64,000 bases of DNA, taken from NCBI GenBank assembly GCA_964493325.1, contig CAZBMD010000008.1, positions 1-64,000 on the forward strand, given 5' to 3'. Below, one piece after another: positions 7,740-15,577 of this stretch. The notes under the pieces are model-generated. The model worked only from the letters and a program-made list of their open reading frames with translations. It was not told where the DNA came from and did no database searches. This stretch comes from CAZBMD01 sp964493325 (lineage in GTDB: Bacteria > Babelota > Babeliae > Babelales > RVW-14). The stretch's first letter is position 1; each line of letters starts with the position of its first letter. The position numbers and the translations under genes are program-made.

Positions 7740-9671
7740 TTAATCCGCATCAAAAGAATCTAAAATTGCATCCAAATCATCCATTTGAGCAGAGAAATCT
7801 TCATCATCTTCGCTTATAGAGGGAGTCTTTTGATCGTCAGTAATTTTCTTAACCGGAATTGATTCAGAATCAACTTTGTCAGCCGCGCTTGCTCCACCAA
7901 CAACAAAATCACCATCTCGAGACTCACCTAATACCGAATCCCCTAGTTTTTCTTTCTTTTTCTTTTTGCCCGACTTTTCATCAGACCCATCTTTGGTTTT
8001 ATCTTTCTTATCTTTTTTATCTTTCTTATCTTTTTTATCTTTCTTATCTTTTTTATCTTTCTTGTGCTCATTATTCTGACTATCATGTCCAGAGAGATAT
8101 TCTTTTTCTATTTCTTTTTCTTTCTTTGAATCACTAAACATAATTGCTTCAACGTCTTTCTTAAAAGCTGATGCATTAATGACAACACCATCTTTCTGAG
8201 CCAGCTTTATCAATTGATTCATTCGATCAAGTTTTTGCTCAAGAAATCTAATGTATGACCAGTACATTGTTTCACTAATAAATTCTGTGATAGAATCGGT
8301 GTTAATAATTCCTGCTATAGGTTTAACTAAAAACGTCCCAACACCGGCGGTAAGAGCTAATACAACTGTTTCAATAATCGATTTAATGGCTTTATCAACA
8401 ACCCCGGTTGCGAAATTTAAAACCGTTGCTCCTACTGTCAATAATGAATGTGTCCCCCATGGAATTTTAGAAAGAGGATCAACAAATAATTGATCCATTT
8501 TTTCCATTAGTTTTTCATTTGGAAGTGCCGCTTTAAAGGTTTTAAGAATATTTAAACAGGGAGCCATAAATGTGGACTCTAATTCTTGTATAGATGCCGG
8601 GATGAGGGTTTTTTGCACTATTTTATAGTTATTCAGCAACAAAGATTCAATGTCGTTAAGATCATTTTTAATCTCATTAAGGTGGAAAACATAAATCATA
8701 CGATTATATATTCGTCCAGCAGGAATATTGATGGGCCCTGCTGGGATACTTGGAAGAAAAGCCGCAAACGGCACAGGTCTAATCATTTGACCTAACTGTG
8801 CAAATGGACGCAATAAAACTGCAGCTGATTTTTGAATATAATCAATAAGGCCCGTCAAAGGTTTAAGAATTGCATTGATTTGTTTATTTACAACAGCTTC
8901 AATATCTTGAATTTTGTCTAAATTTATAATATTTCCAGTAACACCTTTCTTTTTGCGAAAATCATAAAAAGACTTAATAAAATCAGACTCTTCACGATTA
9001 ATATATTTGTTATTTGTGGCTCCGTGAAAAGCGACCAAAAAAGCAAACCATCGCCTCTTGGATATGGTCACTTCTTTACTAATTGTAAAGTCACACATAA
9101 TATTTACCACAGCTTCAGCAGCAGAACCAATACTAGGAATCCACGATAAAAAGAATCCTAACGGAGGCAATGGAGGCGCAATTTTAATAATATCATTATC
9201 AGTGAGTAATCGATCAATCATATTTAAAATTTTTACTAAATCTGAAAGTTGAGGCTCAGCTATTTTCCATACACTTCCAAGAAGTTTTTTCCAGGCATCT
9301 AGAGGTAAATTTTCAAAAAGAAAGGTAATCAATTTTTCGGGATCTGTGGGCAACCCTAATTTAGAAAGCTCTTTCATGATCTCTTTGGGAAGTTTTTCGA
9401 TTTCTTTAATGCCTTTTTCTATTCCTTTTTTTGCTTCTTTTACACCTTTTTTCATTCCTTTTTCAGCTTTTTTTATTCCTTTTTCAGCTTTTTTGGCAGC
9501 TTTATCAAGACCTGACTTTTTTGAAAGCTCACTCGCTTTTCCACCCGTAACTTTGTCGGCTGCTTTTTTTACTTTATCAAAAATACCGGCATTAACAGAC
9601 GAAACGCTCAGCGTCACACCCACAGCTAGCAATATGCGGCCAACTATAATAATTATTTTTTGATTCTTCAT
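7740..9671 (-). CDS. Exported lysine-rich protein of unknown function (643 aa)
   Basis: I do not recognise the family. Residues 1-28 are a signal peptide ending SSVNA. Residues about 30-95 are an amphipathic Lys/Gly/Glu repeat (units like KKAEKGI, KKGVKEA). A central domain of about 400 residues has several hydrophobic stretches, for example around LALTAGVGTFLVKPIAG. The C-terminus holds a KKD triplet run, more lysines, then a strongly acidic end (DDEDF, DDLDAILDSFDAD). The KKD run is coded by an exact 18-bp tandem repeat (8001-8063). The start has an AGGGGGAG ribosome site. No downstream partner is evident, and the gene converges with the hydrolase 3 bp away. Confidence 0.7.
   Translation of the reverse strand: MKNQKIIIIVGRILLAVGVTLSVSSVNAGIFDKVKKAADKVTGGKASELSKKSGLDKAAKKAEKGIKKAEKGMKKGVKEAKKGIEKGIKEIEKLPKEIMKELSKLGLPTDPEKLITFLFENLPLDAWKKLLGSVWKIAEPQLSDLVKILNMIDRLLTDNDIIKIAPPLPPLGFFLSWIPSIGSAAEAVVNIMCDFTISKEVTISKRRWFAFLVAFHGATNNKYINREESDFIKSFYDFRKKKGVTGNIINLDKIQDIEAVVNKQINAILKPLTGLIDYIQKSAAVLLRPFAQLGQMIRPVPFAAFLPSIPAGPINIPAGRIYNRMIYVFHLNEIKNDLNDIESLLLNNYKIVQKTLIPASIQELESTFMAPCLNILKTFKAALPNEKLMEKMDQLFVDPLSKIPWGTHSLLTVGATVLNFATGVVDKAIKSIIETVVLALTAGVGTFLVKPIAGIINTDSITEFISETMYWSYIRFLEQKLDRMNQLIKLAQKDGVVINASAFKKDVEAIMFSDSKKEKEIEKEYLSGHDSQNNEHKKDKKDKKDKKDKKDKKDKKDKTKDGSDEKSGKKKKKEKLGDSVLGESRDGDFVVGGASAADKVDSESIPVKKITDDQKTPSISEDDEDFSAQMDDLDAILDSFDAD
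8001..8063. repeat. 18-bp tandem repeat, 3.5 copies
   Basis: Unit ATCTTTCTTATCTTTTTT (plus strand), copies at 8001, 8019 and 8037 with a half copy at 8055. It encodes Lys-Lys-Asp repeats in the minus-strand gene and keeps the frame, so copy-number change would alter only tail length. Confidence 0.85.
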
Positions 9672-9728
9672 CCCGACTCCCCCTTAAACTGTATATCCTG
9701 TCCCCAAAGCTTCTTCATCAGCACTACC

Positions 9729-9761
9729 AAAAAAGGCGGAGAATAAACCTCCGCCTTTTTT
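9729..9761 (-). terminator. Intrinsic terminator of the basic exported protein gene
   Basis: A 13-bp stem (9729-9741 with 9749-9761) with GGCGGAG core and 7-nt loop. A/T runs on both sides make it work in either direction. It lies just after the minus-strand gene ending at 9782 and before the next gene starts at 9671. Confidence 0.85.
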
Positions 9762-9781
9762 AAAATACTTGTCACTCCTAC

Positions 9782-11185
9782 TTAGTTTTTGTCTGAAGTT
9801 TTTTCATCCTTTTTAAGTGATTCAACATCAACATCGCTAAGTTTTTGAGAAACATCTCCCAATTTATCACGATGCTCGTTTGAAGCTTTCTTCGCGTTAC
9901 TCATGTATTCACGATCTCTATCATCGATCTTTTCAACACGAACATCTCCAGCCTTCCCTTTTGCTTCTTCAAGCTGAATACGGGAAATAGTTTCACCGTC
10001 TTGTACTTCATCAGGTAACTCATCAATCAAATCAGCTTTATTACGAGACAAGACCACAACGCGCTCAGCATTATCTTCACGGCTTGGAACATACAATTTG
10101 ATGACGCGGTCACTCACAAAACGAGGCTCTTGATACATAACCAATCGTCCGTTACGACGATAGTACACGCCACAGTACAAATCATCTTCGAGTTCATTCT
10201 CAATCACCACCGCTGGATAGTCTCGTACAGGATAGTAGACGCTGTAGCCAAAAGTTGGCCAATACCAATATGGATATACGTCATGAGGGAACATCCAGAA
10301 GCCAAGCCCAGGATGACACCACCATCCCCAAGGATGATACCAAAGACCAAACCCTGGATACCAAGAGCAGCCAAATGGACCACCAAAGCGTGCACCCCAG
10401 AAGCTACCATATGGCGACAAGAAAACTCCTCCACAAGCAAAGCCTCCAACAACAGCTCCTACTGCCAATCCACCAGCAAGCCCAACGGCTATCCCTGCGC
10501 TAAGAGCAACAGATCGTCGAGCTGATGAAAACTTTGGAGATCCCCTGAATGCTTTTTTTGAAATTTTTGCACGCGAACGAGCTGCTGTTTTTTTAGCTGA
10601 TGTCTTTTTGCTAGAGCTTTTTTTGCTAGCTTTTTTACTTGTTTTTTTTGCAGATTTTTTACCAGATGTTTTCTTGCCTGTTGCTTTTTTAGTAGCCGTT
10701 TTTTTGCTTGTCTTTGCAGCTTTAGATTTAGAAGTCTTGCCTGTTCTCTTTGTCTTTGAAGTTTTTGCTGCAGACGATTTTCTACTCGTACTTCTTTTTG
10801 TCCCACGAGAGCTAGTAGAAGCTTTTCTACTTCTAGTTGAAGATCCAGCTTTTGATCGACGAGAACTGCTTGTAGACCTTGATCGCGATGAAGATCCTAA
10901 TGAACTGCGAGACCTACGCGACGTGCCTGCTGAGCTTTTACGAGAAACTGTTCTGCTACGAGAAGGAGAACTTGCACGTGATGACCGTGAAGATGAAGAA
11001 CTTCGACTTCTGCCCATTGATGAACTGCGACCACTGCTACGCGACCCTCCAAAACCCCTTGATCCACCAGAAGATCGACTCCCAGATGATCGAGGCCCTG
11101 CCTCAAGAATCGATAAATCTCCAACGCCAACCAGCAAAACACACGCAAAAGCAATAGCTCGAATCGTAAACTTTTTCACGTTCAT
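9782..11185 (-). CDS. Exported Ser/Arg/Lys-rich (SR- and histone-H1-like) protein
   Basis: A 467-residue protein of unknown function. A signal peptide spans residues 1-29 (ending SILEA). Residues about 30-120 are Ser/Arg/Gly dipeptide repeats, and about 120-200 are Lys/Thr/Ser/Ala repeats like those of histone H1 tails. Next come a glycine-rich hydrophobic segment (GIAVGLAGGLAVGAVVGG), an aromatic Trp/Tyr/Pro/Gly-rich segment (about 265-310), and a normal-composition C-terminal domain. The start at 11185 is chosen over an upstream TTG because AAGGGGGAA stands correctly before it. A shorter related gene lies upstream with a matching 60-bp promoter-proximal element. A DNA-, RNA- or polyanion-binding role is inference. 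Confidence 0.75.
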   Translation of the reverse strand: MNVKKFTIRAIAFACVLLVGVGDLSILEAGPRSSGSRSSGGSRGFGGSRSSGRSSSMGRSRSSSSSRSSRASSPSRSRTVSRKSSAGTSRRSRSSLGSSSRSRSTSSSRRSKAGSSTRSRKASTSSRGTKRSTSRKSSAAKTSKTKRTGKTSKSKAAKTSKKTATKKATGKKTSGKKSAKKTSKKASKKSSSKKTSAKKTAARSRAKISKKAFRGSPKFSSARRSVALSAGIAVGLAGGLAVGAVVGGFACGGVFLSPYGSFWGARFGGPFGCSWYPGFGLWYHPWGWWCHPGLGFWMFPHDVYPYWYWPTFGYSVYYPVRDYPAVVIENELEDDLYCGVYYRRNGRLVMYQEPRFVSDRVIKLYVPSREDNAERVVVLSRNKADLIDELPDEVQDGETISRIQLEEAKGKAGDVRVEKIDDRDREYMSNAKKASNEHRDKLGDVSQKLSDVDVESLKKDEKTSDKN

Positions 11186-11225
11186 TAGACATTCCCCCTT
11201 AGTCAAAACCTCTATAATATTTAAT

Positions 11226-11285
11226 TATCAAAAATGATAGCACCCATACAACCCAGGATACCTATCTGATTTTCCATTATGCAAT
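11226..11285 (-). promoter_or_regulatory. Conserved 60-bp upstream element, copy A
   Basis: On the minus strand this 60-bp block aligns without gaps to 11932-11991 at about 44 of 60 positions. The best-conserved parts are ATTGCAT at the 5' end, GGTAYCC near the -35 position, and TCTATCATTTTTGATA or GCTATCATTTTTGATA at the 3' end. TATCAT serves as a plausible -10 about 50 bp before the start codon, but no TTGACA-like -35 is present. Confidence 0.6.
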
Positions 11286-11339
11286 TTATAAGAATATTTT
11301 GAGTTTTTTGGAAAACTGCTCAAAAAATATTTTTTTTAA

Positions 11340-11894
11340 TCATTCGACTGATTGTTGTTCTTCAGGTTGCTCTACTGGTTGATCTGCAGGTTTCGCTACT
11401 GGCTTAGCTGTCGAATCATTTGCAGCTTGACTCACCGGTTGACCTGCTGTTTTTTCACCTGGTTTTTTCCCAGCTTTTTTCTTGCCTGATTTTTTTGATC
11501 GAGAGCCCGCTTGAGACTTATCCTTCTTTGCTCTAGATTTTTTTGAAGTCTTTTTATCTAAAGGTTTTTTTGTATCACTGGTAGAAGAAGTCTTTTTTAT
11601 GGTATCACTTGGCTTAGGAGCTGCTTGGCTTTGAGGCAAAGGATTTGGAGTTGTGCTTGGGGAACTCACAGAAGGACTTATGTTTCTAGTAGCACTTTGT
11701 TCAGATGAACCAGCACTTACAGAATGTGACGAAACGGACACTCGAACACCTCGACTACCCCTGGAAGATGTATGGCTACTACTAGAGGTCTTTGAGGATC
11801 GCGATTTGGCCTCAAGCATCGATAAACCTGAGCTGGAAACAAATAATACGCCCGCTAAGAATACAATGTAAATATCAAAATTTTGTACCTTCAT
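11340..11894 (-). CDS. Exported basic low-complexity protein, paralogue-like
   Basis: A 184-residue protein with a signal peptide (residues 1-30, ending SMLEA, as in the neighbour's SILEA). A Ser-rich stretch, a Pro/Ser stretch and a Lys/Ser/Thr-rich basic stretch (about residues 105-150) follow, then an acidic, Pro/Gln/Val-rich end. It looks like a short relative of the downstream 467-residue protein without the Gly-rich and aromatic domains. ATG at 11894 is preferred over ATG at 11906 because GAGG sits 7 nt before it. No catalytic motif is visible and its function is unknown. Confidence 0.7.
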   Translation of the reverse strand: MKVQNFDIYIVFLAGVLFVSSSGLSMLEAKSRSSKTSSSSHTSSRGSRGVRVSVSSHSVSAGSSEQSATRNISPSVSSPSTTPNPLPQSQAAPKPSDTIKKTSSTSDTKKPLDKKTSKKSRAKKDKSQAGSRSKKSGKKKAGKKPGEKTAGQPVSQAANDSTAKPVAKPADQPVEQPEEQQSVE

Positions 11895-11931
11895 CGACAA
11901 CCTCATGTAATTAAAATATTTTTTACATCAC

Positions 11932-11991
11932 TATCAAAAATGATAGAACCCCAGGTAATCAGGGTACCAGCCTCTTTTTCAATGATGCAAT
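11932..11991 (-). promoter_or_regulatory. Conserved 60-bp upstream element, copy B
   Basis: The partner of 11226-11285. It ends 37 bp before the start codon at 11894, against 40 bp in copy A. The 3' 20 bases differ from copy A at one position. GGTACC occupies the place where a -35 box would be. Confidence 0.6.
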
Positions 11992-12103
11992 GTATCCGAA
12001 AATTACTTATCCACAGGGCATATTTGAATAAAAAACATAAAAACCAATCTCCCAATCAAAGATTCCAGCTGATTAGAAGCAAATTTTACGCCCAGATAAG
12101 CAT

Positions 12104-12132
12104 TTGCAAATATAAAATAAATTAAATATAAT
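12104..12132 (+). promoter_or_regulatory. Sigma70-like promoter of the AAA ATPase gene
   Basis: TTGCAA (12104-12109), 17-bp A/T spacer, perfect TATAAT (12127-12132), about 87 bp before the start codon. Confidence 0.65.
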
Positions 12133-12219
12133 CAATAAATATAAAGAGAATTTGGTTAGTAAATTAATATCAATTGGGAGATATTTTGATTGAATTCTAT
12201 AAATAGCAGGGGGAATTTC

Positions 12220-13677
12220 ATGATGAAAAACAATCTCAAAAAAATAAGTACTGTGCTTTTAGTCAGCGCATTTATGACCCTAGGAAATACACAAACTATT
12301 TATGCTTGGGAGAGGTCCATGCCCTACAACTGGGATGACAGGAACAACTACTTCGAAAAATACAACAACTGGGAAGCTAACAACTCTTCAACTGCGAATG
12401 AATTCTTCAGCTCCCGTAACGTACAAGAGAAGATATATGATTTCTTGGAGAGCCAGTATTACGTGAATAATAGCCAGCATGAAATAAATCGGAGTTTAAT
12501 TCATGGTAATGAAAAAAGAACAGAAATGCTCCGAAAAGCTTTTAGAGAAATGTGGCCCATAATAAAAAATATGACCACGAACTTAACTAGTATTACTGAA
12601 AAGATGGCTGAAGACTTCCAGAAAAATGGTATTCAATATCTTAAAAACGAATATGAAAAATTCTATAATCCCACAAGATGGGCCTACATAGGATTAGGAG
12701 TCTTCGGCCTACTGACCGCATACTATGCTCCAAAGATGATTGTTAACGAAATTGGAAGAAGACTCAGCACCAAGGTGCCAGAGCTTGTTACCGAAACATC
12801 ACGCACATCAAGCAGATTTAACGCACCGCTAAAAACAATGAAAAAGATGCTTGGGCTGAATTCATCTGCTCATTTGAGTGATATCGTTCTTTCTCAAGAA
12901 AATGAAACCCGTGTATTAGCTCTTGCTGATGCAATCAAAAACACAAATAAGCTCAAGCTCCCTTATGAAAATATTCTTTTCTACGGACCCCCAGGAACAG
13001 GTAAAACAGAATTTGTTAGATTACTTGCTCAGCATGCAGATATGGACTATGCACTTCTTTCGGCTGACAAATTTAAACAGTTCAAACCACAAGAAGCAAT
13101 TCAAAAAATGAAAGAGCTATTTATATGGGCTCGAAAAGGATCTCGCGGCACACTTCTTTTCATCGACGAGTGTGACTCGGTATTTATCGATCGTAAAACA
13201 TTGGGAGAAGATGGTATAGCATTGGTAAACGCCTTCCTTGCCGAAACAGGAACTTCTTCTGATAAGTTTATGGTTATCTTTGCGTCCAATCATCCACAAA
13301 AATTGGATTCTGCCGTTAGAAGCAGAATTTCAAACTCCTATAAATTTGACCTTCCAACGTCAGATGAACGTTTAAAGATAATCAATAAAAAACTTGAAAA
13401 AGAAGTTAAAGGGCGCAAGTTCTACATCATAAAAGATGGTAAAAGGCAATTTAAGAAACTATCTATAGCAACTGAACTCAATGATGGGTACATACAATCG
13501 ATTGCTACCCGCACAGATGGCTTTTCTGGACGAACCATTACCCAGATGATTGAAGCTGTTCGCAAAAGCGCCTGCTTGCAAGGTGGGGTTGTAACAAAAG
13601 CAATTTTTGAAAATGAAATTAATGAAAAAATAAAAAAATGTCAGCTGGATAAACAGATTGATAAACTTCAAGAATAA
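12220..13677 (+). CDS. Exported, membrane-spanning AAA ATPase resembling ATAD3
   Basis: A 485-residue protein. A signal peptide spans 1-29 (ending TIYA) and an N-terminal helical region reaches about 150. A probable transmembrane helix covers 155-175 and an AAA domain fills 220-475. Walker A is GPPGTGKT (256-263), Walker B is LLFIDECD (312-319), sensor 1 is N357, the Arg-finger region is R367/R370, and sensor 2 is in FSGRTI. The order TETSR, GPPGTGKTEF, MDYALL, KFMVIFASNHP, FDLP.SDER matches the pattern I know from mitochondrial ATAD3 more than FtsH or proteasomal AAA proteins. No peptidase domain follows. ATG at 12220 has a GCAGGGGG ribosome site; the upstream in-frame TTG has none. Confidence 0.85.
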   Translation: MMKNNLKKISTVLLVSAFMTLGNTQTIYAWERSMPYNWDDRNNYFEKYNNWEANNSSTANEFFSSRNVQEKIYDFLESQYYVNNSQHEINRSLIHGNEKRTEMLRKAFREMWPIIKNMTTNLTSITEKMAEDFQKNGIQYLKNEYEKFYNPTRWAYIGLGVFGLLTAYYAPKMIVNEIGRRLSTKVPELVTETSRTSSRFNAPLKTMKKMLGLNSSAHLSDIVLSQENETRVLALADAIKNTNKLKLPYENILFYGPPGTGKTEFVRLLAQHADMDYALLSADKFKQFKPQEAIQKMKELFIWARKGSRGTLLFIDECDSVFIDRKTLGEDGIALVNAFLAETGTSSDKFMVIFASNHPQKLDSAVRSRISNSYKFDLPTSDERLKIINKKLEKEVKGRKFYIIKDGKRQFKKLSIATELNDGYIQSIATRTDGFSGRTITQMIEAVRKSACLQGGVVTKAIFENEINEKIKKCQLDKQIDKLQE

Positions 13678-13715
13678 TAAACTTAGGTTACTATCAAAAT
13701 AGCACCCTGCTTTTG

Positions 13716-13781
13716 AAAATGATTAAAGCGGCCGGTAGAGGATAACACTTAAATTCCTCTACCGGCCGCTTTAATCATTTT
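13716..13781. terminator. Bidirectional intrinsic terminator
   Basis: A perfect 27-bp stem (13716-13742 with 13755-13781, 12-nt loop) with a GC core GCGGCCGG and A/T flanks giving a T-run on either strand. It separates the convergent AAA ATPase and superoxide dismutase genes. Confidence 0.93.
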
Positions 13782-13791
13782 ACTTAAGAAT

Positions 13792-14721
13792 CTATTGCTT
13801 GATAGCTTTAAAGAAATAATCTTGAACAGTTGTCCAATTAATGACGTTCCACCACGCAGAAATATAATCCGGTCGTTTGTTTTGGTACTTCAAGTAGTAG
13901 GCATGCTCCCACACATCAAGCCCCAAAATTGGCGTTAGCCCATCAGTAAGCGGAGAATCTTGGTTTAAACTTGATGTCACAACAAGCTTTTTTTCGCCAT
14001 TGACGCAAAGCCAGGCCCAGCCACTCCCAAATCGGCTTTGAGCAGCCTGGTTAAATTGCTGCTTAAAACTGTCAAAAGAGCCGAATGCCGCAACTATCGC
14101 ATCAGCAAGCTCGCCCTGAGGCAATCCGCCACCCTGGGGAGACAAAAATTCCCAAAACACTGAGTGATTAAAATGGCCGCCACCGTGATTGCGCACAGCA
14201 TCTTTTATATCAGCTGGCAATGTAGCCAAATTAATGATCAGATCAACAAGAGATGTGTTTTTAAGCTCGGGATGCTTTTCTATAGCCTTGTTGAGGTTGT
14301 CAACATACGCCTGATGATGCTTGGTGTAATGAATTCTCATTGTCATTTCATCAATGTGAGGTTCAAGATCAGCGTAGTCATAAGGGAGAGCTGGAAGCTC
14401 AAAAGGATAAGAAAGTTTGGTAAAAATATCGTTTTTCATGGGCATATTCACCTTTTTACATATTTTATTTGAAATACCATGATAGCCCACCACCAAGGCG
14501 CCTAGAACCAAGATAAACAGAGTTCCACCAACAACTTTGGTCCGGCAGGACTTTATCATACCGACCAAGTCTAGCACAAAAGCTAAAAAAAGCAGTCCCC
14601 CTGCTGCAAAGAGCACCACCTGCGGCACTCTGCACCAGGTCCCCCGTTCGTACGAATATAAAGCCCACGCAAAGAAGATTATAACCGTTGTGCTCAGCGT
14701 TTTTTTAATATGCTTAATCAT
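13792..14721 (-). CDS. Membrane-anchored superoxide dismutase (Fe/Mn family)
   Basis: Converts superoxide to oxygen and hydrogen peroxide. Residues about 100-309 are a complete Fe/Mn SOD. The metal ligands are H131 (IHYTKHH), H186 (GGHFNHSVFW), D269 and H273 (LDVWEHAYYL). The GGGHFNHS and NQDSPL motifs favour the Mn or cambialistic type. Residues 1-95 are an extension with three hydrophobic helices (about 10-23, 34-55, 63-82) and charged loops. By the positive-inside rule the SOD domain would face the periplasm. An internal ATG with AAAGGTG before it (residue 93, MPMKND) could also give a soluble form. The gene converges with the AAA ATPase. Confidence 0.92.
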   Translation of the reverse strand: MIKHIKKTLSTTVIIFFAWALYSYERGTWCRVPQVVLFAAGGLLFLAFVLDLVGMIKSCRTKVVGGTLFILVLGALVVGYHGISNKICKKVNMPMKNDIFTKLSYPFELPALPYDYADLEPHIDEMTMRIHYTKHHQAYVDNLNKAIEKHPELKNTSLVDLIINLATLPADIKDAVRNHGGGHFNHSVFWEFLSPQGGGLPQGELADAIVAAFGSFDSFKQQFNQAAQSRFGSGWAWLCVNGEKKLVVTSSLNQDSPLTDGLTPILGLDVWEHAYYLKYQNKRPDYISAWWNVINWTTVQDYFFKAIKQ

Positions 14722-14862
14722 AAAAAAGCTCCTTTCTTTCGACTAAACGCATCAATTCGATTTTTGACTCTTTTAGCAACGTCCCATATTTACAACCCCT
14801 GGTCAATAAAACAATAGTCCGCCTTTGAATTCAAAGAACTTTAACGACCATACCTCAATCCG

Positions 14863-14891
14863 TTGATTTAGCGACCATTTGTAATTATTTT
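14863..14891 (+). promoter_or_regulatory. Candidate promoter of the small exported protein gene
   Basis: TTGATT (14863-14868), 17-bp spacer, TATTTT (14886-14891). The -10 is weak. Confidence 0.35.
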
Positions 14892-14957
14892 ATAAAAATG
14901 TACAATGGATAGTAGGTTATAAGTTTTACACTCATTGTCTTTATGGAGGATTTCACT

Positions 14958-15437
14958 ATGACAATAAGAAACATAAAACAGTCAACCGTTTTTACTGCAT
15001 TACTGCTTCTAGGCATTACAACAGCAAACGTACAAGCTACAACAGCAAACGTACAAGCTACAACAGCAAACGTACAATCTACATCAAAAACAAATAAAAA
15101 ATGGACAAAAAAGCAAGTTGCAGCAACTCTTATCGCCGGAGCTACTCTTGTCGGTTATGCAGGATACATCGGATACAACTTGTACAATGGCCGGCCACAA
15201 GACAAGTTTACTAAAGGGATATTGGCAGTAGGCAACGCGGGACTGTCCATGAGCAAAGAACCGCTCATTAGACTTGGAAGAGGGATGGTTGACGCAGGCT
15301 TTAGCTTAGTTTCAATGGCCCTGGTCAAATCAGTCTATGAAACTTTAAAAAGAAACTTAATTGTAAAAAGAAACTTAGAAGAAGATGAGGACAGCACTGA
15401 AGAGACAATAACAGAAAAAAATACGCATCAAGCATAA
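14958..15437 (+). CDS. Small exported protein with heptapeptide repeats
   Basis: A 159-residue protein of unknown family. An N-terminal signal-like segment runs into three TANVQAT repeats coded by an exact 21-bp tandem repeat. A hydrophobic segment (about 55-75, ATLIAGATLVGYAGYIGYNLY) and a second weaker one (LVSMALVKSVYE) follow, ending in an acidic tail. ATG at 14958 is chosen because GGAGGA (14945-14950) is well spaced; the ATG at 14943 lies inside that site. It has the same layout as the two small exported proteins at 16634 and 17170. Confidence 0.65.
   Translation: MTIRNIKQSTVFTALLLLGITTANVQATTANVQATTANVQSTSKTNKKWTKKQVAATLIAGATLVGYAGYIGYNLYNGRPQDKFTKGILAVGNAGLSMSKEPLIRLGRGMVDAGFSLVSMALVKSVYETLKRNLIVKRNLEEDEDSTEETITEKNTHQA
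15018..15080 (+). repeat. 21-bp tandem repeat, three copies
   Basis: Unit beginning ACAACAGCAAACGTACAAG. Copies 1 and 2 are identical, and copy 3 has one change. It encodes TANVQAT repeats next to the signal peptide cleavage region. Confidence 0.9.
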
Positions 15438-15459
15438 TCAGACACTCGTTAGATTCGGG

Positions 15460-15488
15460 AAAGGGAGGCTTTTATGCCTCCCTTTTTT
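15460..15488 (+). terminator. Intrinsic terminator
   Basis: A 10-bp stem AAAGGGAGGC/GCCTCCCTTT with a 6-nt loop and a T6 run, 22 bp after the small exported protein gene. Confidence 0.88.
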
Positions 15489-15503
15489 CATGTAAACCTA
15501 CCA

Positions 15504-15532
15504 TTAACAACGTTTTGCAATCATGCTATGAT
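15504..15532 (+). promoter_or_regulatory. Extended -10 promoter of trhO
   Basis: TTAACA (15504-15509), 17-bp spacer ending TGC, TATGAT (15527-15532). The TG before the -10 makes it an extended -10 element. Confidence 0.6.
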
Positions 15533-15577
15533 CAGCTTGGTTGTCCTTCTCTATATTAATTTTTGCAAAATACTGGC

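Larger units (their letters stand above)
11895..12219. other. Divergent intergenic region
   Basis: It separates the minus-strand basic protein genes from the plus-strand AAA ATPase gene. It holds the conserved upstream element copy B (11932-11991, read on minus) and the ATPase promoter (12104-12132, read on plus). Nothing else is seen; a short plus-strand open frame through it has no ribosome site. Confidence 0.6.

Noticed and set aside
8001..8063. Possible CRISPR-like repeat
   Set aside because: The repeats are direct 18-bp units without spacers and keep the reading frame of a Lys-rich tail.
10608..11237. A 209-codon plus-strand open frame
   Set aside because: It is the antisense shadow of the Lys/Ser/Arg repeat region. 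Its Leu/Asp/Glu/Arg-rich product mirrors the repeat codons, and no ribosome site precedes it.
11883..12125. An 80-codon plus-strand frame
   Set aside because: It crosses the shared upstream element and the start of the minus-strand gene; no family pattern or ribosome site.
13689..13712. A third copy of the basic-protein upstream element (CTATCAAAATAGCACCC)
   Set aside because: Only about 16 bases match with a gap, it lies between convergent genes, and no gene starts downstream on the minus strand.
14440..14721. A separate small membrane protein gene upstream of a soluble superoxide dismutase
   Set aside because: The frame is continuous with no stop or frameshift, so a single fused protein is the simplest reading. 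The internal start is kept as an alternative.
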